Under the pieces are notes generated by a model, which was not told the DNA's origin, did not search any database, and saw nothing but the letters and a program-made list of their open reading frames with translations. A stretch of 8,636 nucleotides of DNA, taken from contig DMPG01000028.1 in NCBI GenBank assembly GCA_003456055.1, positions 1 to 8,636 on the forward strand. The letters run 5' to 3'. The stretch is from Bacteroidota bacterium. Its GTDB lineage: Bacteria > Bacteroidota > Ignavibacteria > UBA10030 > UBA8401. The number at the start of each line of letters is the position of its first letter. Positions within the stretch are counted from its first letter, which is position 1. Below are positions 4,746 to 8,636 of this stretch, piece after piece. The translations under genes and the position numbers were made by a program.

Positions 4746-6881
4746 ATGAAAGGCAGGACAAAATATATGGCAAAGTCAAATATATCATCGACACAGTCTC
4801 TCGTGGAAGGGCTTCACTTGCTCTCAAAGAACCTATGGTGGACCTGGAATACCGATGCACTCTATATTTTTCGGGAACTTTCTCCGAGATTATGGGAAAA
4901 AACAAACCATAACGCACCGTGGGTTATGGCAGATATCTCCGAACAGGAATTGCATGCTCGGATGGGCGATAAATCGTTTGCCACACGTGTGAATGCTGTC
5001 CTGGCAAAATTCAAATCGTATATGGCAGATAAAAATACGTGGGCTTCAACAAAAGCAAAATCGTTGAAGAATCCGATCGCATATTTTAGTGCCGAATTTG
5101 GTCTGCATGAAAGCGTTCGAATTTATTCCGGCGGCCTGGGGATCTTGGCCGGTGATCATACAAAATCAGCCAGTGATCTTGGTGTTCCGTTTGTCGGGAT
5201 CTCCCTTTTTTACAGACAAGGATATTTTGAACAAAAAATCAGTGCAGATGGCTGGCAGCAAGAACAGTACATCAATGTTGACCTCAACCGACACGCGTCG
5301 GAACTCGTTGTGGATAAGAACGGTAATGCAATTGTGTGCGAGATACAAATTGGGTTCAGTACCGTAAAATTCATTGCGCGCAAGTTACAGGTTGGAAGAA
5401 GTATCATTCTTTTGCTCGATACCAATCTTCCGGAAAACGAAGAACGGTTCCGAGATATTACCGCGCATGTATACGGCGGTGACAGTACAACACGCATCTC
5501 ACAAGAAATTCTTCTTGGTATTGGCGGTGTACGAATGCTCCGAGCCATTGGGATTAAACCTTCGGTGTATCATATGAATGAAGGACATTCCGCATTCCTC
5601 ACGCTGGAACTTCTTCGTGAAGAAATTAAAAAAGGAACCGAAAAAGCAAAAGCGTTTGCACACGTTGTCAGTCAGTGTATGTTTACCACTCACACACCGG
5701 TCCCCGCAGGTCACGATAGATTTAATCAAGATCTTATGACGTATATCTTCGGAGAAAAAGCGAAAAATTTCGGTATGACGATGGATGAATTGATGGCGTT
5801 TGGCCGCGAACATCCTGAAGATGTCCATTCACAGTTTTGTATGACGGTACTCGCACTGAAATTGTCCCGCACAGCGAACGGCGTCAGCGAATTGCACGGG
5901 CATGTAAGCCGCGAGATGTGGAATTTTATGTACCCCAAAAAATCTGTGGACAAAGTTCCTATCGGTTTTGTTACTAATGGGATCCATGTCAACAGCTGGC
6001 TTCACGAAAAAACACAGTCCTTCTGGGATGAAAAACTCGGACCGGAATGGCGTGAGCATTTTCTGGAACCAAAATATTGGGAAAAAGCAGTTGATCCAAA
6101 AAATATTTCTGATGAAGAATTGTGGGCGCTGCGGTACACCCTTCGCCGTAAATTGGTAGAGTTTTCCCGCTTCCGTTTGCACGAACAACATTCGCGGTAC
6201 GGAAACGGAGCAGATGTATATAACACAATACTCAGTCCCGATGCGTTGACGATTTGTTTTGCGCGAAGATTTGCGACATATAAACGAGCACCGTTGCTCT
6301 TCACGCATTTTGAAAAAATATTATCGCTCTTCAACGATACACAGCGTCCGTTCCAGATCGTCTTTGCCGGAAAAGCTCATCCGCGGGACGATGAAGGAAA
6401 GAAATTCATCCAGAAGATTATTGAGATCACCAAACATCCGAACCTGTTCGGAAAGGTTGTCTTTGTAGAAAATTACGATATGAACGTTGCACGGTACCTT
6501 ACATCCGGAGCTGATGTATGGCTTAATAACCCGCGCAGACCATTGGAAGCCAGCGGAACCAGTGGAATGAAAGTCAGTATCAACGGCGGAATGAATTGCA
6601 GCATAATGGATGGTTGGTGGCGTGAAGGATACAACGGTCATAATGGATGGTCGATTGGCGGAGATGAACAACCGGCCGATGCCCAGGTTCAAGACACACA
6701 GGATTCACAATTTCTTTATGAAGTTTTAAGCCAGCAGATCATTCCCGAATTCTATGATCGTGATGCAAATGGTATTCCCAAAAAATGGATCAAACGGATG
6801 CGCCGAGCCATTGCAACACTTGTTCCGCAATATAGCACACATCGTATGGTCGCGGAATATGTAAAGAAGTATTATTTATAA
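4746..6881 (+). CDS. glgP: alpha-glucan (glycogen/maltodextrin) phosphorylase, GT35
   Basis: A 711-aa phosphorylase of the short bacterial/archaeal alpha-glucan phosphorylase type, releasing glucose-1-phosphate from glycogen or maltodextrins with PLP as cofactor. The N-terminal DUF3417-like part contains LSKNLWWTWN (27-35). The catalytic body opens with YFSAEFGLHESV (from Y113), followed by HMNEGHSAF (from H276), TNGIH (410-414) and FARRFATYKRA (about 505-515). The PLP-binding lysine is K609 in EASGTSGMKVSINGG. The protein ends at EYVKKYYL, near the end of the family core, so it is on the short side but looks complete. ATG 4746 is used; ATG 4767 (MAKSNISS) is a good alternative, with AGGCAGGA upstream. 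It follows an 81-nt gap with a palindrome, so probably has its own promoter, and ends at a strong bidirectional terminator. Its last 15 codons recur in a relic at 7676-7723. Confidence 0.95.
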   Translation: MKGRTKYMAKSNISSTQSLVEGLHLLSKNLWWTWNTDALYIFRELSPRLWEKTNHNAPWVMADISEQELHARMGDKSFATRVNAVLAKFKSYMADKNTWASTKAKSLKNPIAYFSAEFGLHESVRIYSGGLGILAGDHTKSASDLGVPFVGISLFYRQGYFEQKISADGWQQEQYINVDLNRHASELVVDKNGNAIVCEIQIGFSTVKFIARKLQVGRSIILLLDTNLPENEERFRDITAHVYGGDSTTRISQEILLGIGGVRMLRAIGIKPSVYHMNEGHSAFLTLELLREEIKKGTEKAKAFAHVVSQCMFTTHTPVPAGHDRFNQDLMTYIFGEKAKNFGMTMDELMAFGREHPEDVHSQFCMTVLALKLSRTANGVSELHGHVSREMWNFMYPKKSVDKVPIGFVTNGIHVNSWLHEKTQSFWDEKLGPEWREHFLEPKYWEKAVDPKNISDEELWALRYTLRRKLVEFSRFRLHEQHSRYGNGADVYNTILSPDALTICFARRFATYKRAPLLFTHFEKILSLFNDTQRPFQIVFAGKAHPRDDEGKKFIQKIIEITKHPNLFGKVVFVENYDMNVARYLTSGADVWLNNPRRPLEASGTSGMKVSINGGMNCSIMDGWWREGYNGHNGWSIGGDEQPADAQVQDTQDSQFLYEVLSQQIIPEFYDRDANGIPKKWIKRMRRAIATLVPQYSTHRMVAEYVKKYYL

Positions 6882-6901
6882 AGTTCTGTTTATTCATTGC
6901 C

Positions 6902-6939
6902 AGAACACAAAACCCGCTTTTCAGCGGGTTTTGTGTTCT
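6902..6939. terminator. bidirectional intrinsic terminator after glgP
   Basis: A perfect 17-bp stem (6902-6918 with 6923-6939) closes a four-base TTTC loop. GC-rich bases (CCCGCT/AGCGGG) lie at the tip and a T-rich side follows. It lies 20 nt after the glgP stop and touches the TAA of the convergent PIN-like gene, so it probably ends both transcripts. Confidence 0.9.
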
Positions 6940-7295
6940 TACGACTGATGAATAATTATTTCGGTTTGATGCAGTTCGATTAAAGAATGTGTTTTGAAAT
7001 GCTCGACAATAGAATCCAAATTCTTTCCAAACAAATCAATCAATTCGCTATTGCGGATATTTCCAGTTTTAACAGTCAACAATTTTCGTGGTTCTCGTTT
7101 CAGGATATGATATCCCAAAAAATCTGTATCTTTTGAAATTATGATTCGATCTTCACTGATCGATAGTGCAATAATTGATCCGTCTTTTGTTTTGTTCTTC
7201 TCTGGCAATGTTATTGTGTGTATTGTATCATATCCTCTGGATTGCAAATAGATCGCAAGCGATTGAGGAAGTTGTGCATCCACAATAAATTTCAC
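6939..7295 (-). CDS. DUF5615 PIN-like toxin
   Basis: A 118-aa protein with the DUF5615 PIN-like layout. The N-terminal VKFIVDAQLPQSLA carries the first acidic residue at D6, RGYDTIHT follows, and a later acid is D38. The signature ISKDTDF gives D56 and D58, expected to bind metal. Members are predicted RNases and pair with DUF433 antitoxins. The GTG start at 7295 is chosen because it begins at the conserved first strand and overlaps the stop of the DUF433 gene (GTGA, 7292-7295), the usual coupled arrangement. A longer frame to 7352 would add residues without family character. The gene is convergent with glgP and ends at their shared terminator. It looks more AT-rich than glgP. Confidence 0.88.
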   Translation of the reverse strand: MKFIVDAQLPQSLAIYLQSRGYDTIHTITLPEKNKTKDGSIIALSISEDRIIISKDTDFLGYHILKREPRKLLTVKTGNIRNSELIDLFGKNLDSIVEHFKTHSLIELHQTEIIIHQS

Positions 7296-7525
7296 GATGC
7301 AACCCGATAAATACTTTTTAGATTCGTTAGTTTTGCTGCATAGTCTATACACGCTAGGAAATCTTCTCTTTCCAAATCAGGATAGTCAATCAATAATTCT
7401 TCGATTGACATTCCCGATGCAAGCAGTTCCAACATATTTTCTACCGGATACCGCAATCCGCGAATTGTCGGCTTGCCGTGGAAAATTTCTGAATCAATAG
7501 TAATTCGCGATAAAAGTACAGCCAT
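7292..7525 (-). CDS. DUF433 antitoxin
   Basis: A 77-aa protein matching the DUF433 family: HGKPTIRGLRYPVENML (16-32), LLASGMSIEELLIDYP (34-49) and LEREDFLACIDYAA. The family has a winged-helix-like DNA-binding fold and acts as the antitoxin and probable autorepressor for DUF5615 PIN-like toxins. ATG 7525 is chosen because a GGAGGA ribosome binding site sits just before it; an in-frame TTG at 7558 is less likely. The gene precedes and overlaps its toxin partner by four bases. About 200 nt upstream, on the opposite strand, lies the glgP tail relic. Confidence 0.9.
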   Translation of the reverse strand: MAVLLSRITIDSEIFHGKPTIRGLRYPVENMLELLASGMSIEELLIDYPDLEREDFLACIDYAAKLTNLKSIYRVAS

Positions 7526-7528
7526 ATC

Positions 7529-7534
7529 TCCTCC
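7529..7534 (-). promoter_or_regulatory. strong Shine-Dalgarno of DUF433 gene
   Basis: On the minus strand GGAGGA precedes the ATG at 7525 by three bases, and it decides the start in favour of 7525 over the upstream TTG. It is the clearest Shine-Dalgarno in the window; the other genes have weak ones or none. Confidence 0.75.
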
Positions 7535-7633
7535 ATTTTCTTTGAGTAATATAGCCAATTTACCAAAAACCGCAAAATACTTAATACAGGCAAATGCGCT
7601 GAGCCAATGTGCGTCTGCTGACGGACTCCGTAA

Positions 7634-7723
7634 TATTTATCCGTCTCCGCAACGTGGTCATTTAATCTGGCAGACAGCACGCATCGAATGGTAGCAGAAT
7701 ATGTAAAGAAGTATTACGTCTAA
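7634..7723 (+). pseudogene. relic of a second glgP 3' end
   Basis: In-frame codons 7676-7723 encode STHRMVAEYVKKYYV and a TAA stop. This equals the glgP C-terminus (6834-6881, ending in L) at 14 of 15 residues. The DNA agrees at 41 of 48 positions, and five of the seven differences are silent third-position changes. The frame stays open back to 7634, reading LSVSATWSFNLAD before the match, and then meets TAA at 7631. No other glgP sequence is recognisable upstream. The stop is followed after 23 nt by a CACAAAA...CCC terminator, as glgP itself is after 24 nt. The simplest reading is the surviving tail of a diverged tandem glgP paralogue. Confidence 0.7.
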
Positions 7724-7746
7724 CATACTCTGCTATCTTCATCAAT

Positions 7747-7780
7747 CACAAAAAACCCTCTGAAAAGAGGGTTTTTTGTG
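7747..7780. terminator. intrinsic terminator after the glgP relic
   Basis: A perfect 15-bp stem (7747-7761 with 7766-7780), built from CACAAAAAACCCTCT and its complement, closes a GAAA tetraloop. The A-run on one arm and T-run on the other make it usable in both directions. It lies 23 nt after the stop of the glgP relic and has no other nearby gene to serve. Confidence 0.88.
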
Positions 7781-8071
7781 TACCTCAATCTCTGTTTTGT
7801 TATCTCGCTCCAGACTCCCTGCCTCATGATTTAATCGGTCACATTTTTTGTACAATTATTAATAGGAGAACTATCCCTGGATCCTCGCCAAATGATTCTA
7901 TTGTGACAATAATAATTTACCGTTTGTATGGAAAGGAAGAAGATATAACGTTAATTCATCGGATTAGATTTTTCTCATACAATTGATTTTAAGCACAATT
8001 TTAGAAAAAAAATTGTATTTTATTGTAATCAATAAACGAGTCCATTAATCACTAAACTCTATCGAAGCAGT
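7781..8071. other. intergenic region without recognised gene
   Basis: This gap of about 290 nt lies between the terminator and the small membrane protein gene. No ATG-started ORF of useful length or RNA gene is visible. One forward frame is stop-free from 7666 to 7983, but it runs through the terminator stem and lacks a credible start. The last 100 nt are very AT-rich and include the inverted repeat ACAATTTT/AAAATTGT (7995-8002 and 8009-8016). A promoter for the 51-aa gene probably lies here, but no clear consensus was found. Confidence 0.5.
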
Positions 8072-8227
8072 ATGAAAAATTTGCTCAACGTCGTCAAATG
8101 GGCGGCGATCATCGCCGGTGTTGTTGCAATTCCCATCCTTCTGAAAAGAAAGATGGATGAAACGAAACGGAACAGTGAGAATGTCCGGTACGATACGAAC
8201 GATTATATTTCCGAAAGCGGATTGTAG
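8072..8227 (+). CDS. small single-pass membrane protein (51 aa)
   Basis: ATG 8072 to TAG 8225-8227 encodes 51 residues. A hydrophobic stretch at about residues 10-24 (WAAIIAGVVAIPILL) is followed directly by the basic KRKMDETKR and then a polar, acidic tail ending YDTNDYISESGL. By the positive-inside rule the C-terminal tail should be cytoplasmic and the N-terminus outside. A weak GAAG lies shortly before the ATG. Codons in the 5' half are GC-rich compared with the very AT-rich flank, and a dedicated terminator follows, both of which argue for a real gene. No family is recognised and no function is proposed. Confidence 0.7.
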   Translation: MKNLLNVVKWAAIIAGVVAIPILLKRKMDETKRNSENVRYDTNDYISESGL

Positions 8228-8233
8228 TTAGGT

Positions 8234-8277
8234 ATCCAATAAAAAAAGTCACGCAAACCGTGACTTTTTTATTGGAT
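8234..8277. terminator. bidirectional terminator between small protein gene and pyk
   Basis: GTCACG (8248-8253) pairs with CGTGAC (8259-8264), extended by an A-run against a T-run and, after a one-base bulge, ATCCAAT (8234-8240) with ATTGGAT (8271-8277). It stands between convergent genes ending at 8227 and 8297. Confidence 0.88.
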
Positions 8278-8296
8278 GCATATTCAAATTTTTGTG

Positions 8297-8636
8297 TTAT
8301 AGTATCTTCTCAACTTTTATCATGTTGGTTGTGTTACGTGCCATCAACGGAATACCTGCCGTGATCACAACATAATCTCCCTTCTTTAAATATCCAAGTT
8401 CAGTCAACGCAACATTCACACGAGCAATGGTTATATCTGTTTCTCCTACTTCAAATCCTTTTATCAACAACGATCGAACGCCCCAGATCAAATTCAACCG
8501 TCGTTGAATACGTTCACGGTCCGCAATTCCGATCACTTGTGCATGCGGTCTGTATCGCGAGATCGCTTTCACCGTTGAACCGGAACGCGAAAAACAGATG
8601 ATCGCTGCTGCATTGATCTGTTTTGCAAGGATACAT
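8297..8636 (-). CDS. pyk: pyruvate kinase, C-terminal part (5' end outside window)
   Basis: The open minus-strand frame enters at the window edge and ends at TAA 8297-8299; about 112 codons are visible. It matches the C-terminal regulatory domain of pyruvate kinase: AAAIICFSRSGSTVKAISRYRP, then IQRRLNLIWGVRSLL, and the terminal GYLKKGDYVVITAGIP with TTNMIKV near the end. The catalytic barrel lies beyond the window. The enzyme makes pyruvate and ATP from phosphoenolpyruvate in glycolysis. ARNTTN replaces the more usual glycine before TTN, a minor variation. The gene shares a bidirectional terminator with the convergent small membrane protein gene. The GTG at 8572 is internal, not the start. 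Confidence 0.95.
   Translation of the reverse strand, partial: CILAKQINAAAIICFSRSGSTVKAISRYRPHAQVIGIADRERIQRRLNLIWGVRSLLIKGFEVGETDITIARVNVALTELGYLKKGDYVVITAGIPLMARNTTNMIKVEKIL

Noticed and set aside
5829..6308. 159-aa minus-strand ORF inside glgP
   Set aside because: Antisense shadow of a complete phosphorylase gene; cysteine- and arginine-rich translation without recognisable domains.
7473..7694. 73-codon + strand ORF and the overlapping minus-strand ORF 7441-7680
   Set aside because: Both overlap the well supported DUF433 gene or the glgP relic in other frames, and neither translation shows family features.
7666..7986. Stop-free + strand frame of about 106 codons
   Set aside because: It runs straight through a strong terminator stem, has no ATG and only a late GTG, and its translation resembles no known protein. 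Probably chance, or an unrecognisable remnant.
1..8636. CRISPR arrays, tRNA or rRNA genes, transposase genes
   Set aside because: No regularly spaced direct repeats, cloverleaf-like segments, rRNA signatures or transposase motifs were seen on either strand.

Overview
The window reads as an ordinary chromosomal stretch of a moderately AT-rich bacterium, probably from the Bacteroidota/Chlorobiota/Ignavibacteria part of the tree. That placement is inference. It rests on generally weak Shine-Dalgarno sequences, one good match to the Bacteroidota-type promoter (TTG, 20 nt, TAAATTTG) and palindromic repeats of a style common in those genomes. No rRNA, tRNA or CRISPR array is visible.

Layout. Bases 1-385 hold a possible 3' tail of an upstream gene and two palindromic intergenic repeats. 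A two-gene unit follows on the + strand: a U32-family (tRNA/rRNA hydroxylase-like) Fe-S protein and a single-cluster [4Fe-4S] ferredoxin. A tightly packed + strand run then starts at a near-leaderless promoter: mntA (antitoxin nucleotidyltransferase), hepT (HEPN RNase toxin), adenosine deaminase, a GxxExxY PD-(D/E)XK-like protein and sixA phosphohistidine phosphatase. Consecutive genes in this run overlap or nearly touch. An 18-nt perfect palindrome precedes glgP (GT35 alpha-glucan phosphorylase), which ends at a strong bidirectional terminator.

After glgP, the minus strand carries a second toxin-antitoxin pair (DUF433 antitoxin, DUF5615 PIN-like toxin; GTGA overlap). Just beyond its 5' end, on the + strand, lies a short remnant whose in-frame peptide repeats the GlgP C-terminus (14 of 15 residues) and which is followed by a similarly built terminator. 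A 51-aa single-pass membrane protein and the 3' part of pyruvate kinase (minus strand, cut by the window edge) complete the window.

Taken together, housekeeping genes of carbon and nucleotide metabolism (add, glgP, pyk) are interspersed with small accessory modules: MNT/HEPN, GxxExxY and DUF433/PIN. The signals most worth following are the GxxExxY gene framed by imperfect terminal inverted repeats wedged between add and sixA, the glgP tail relic next to the second toxin-antitoxin pair, the U32-ferredoxin pair, and the compound AACCTT-nnn-AAGGTT palindrome in front of the U32 gene.
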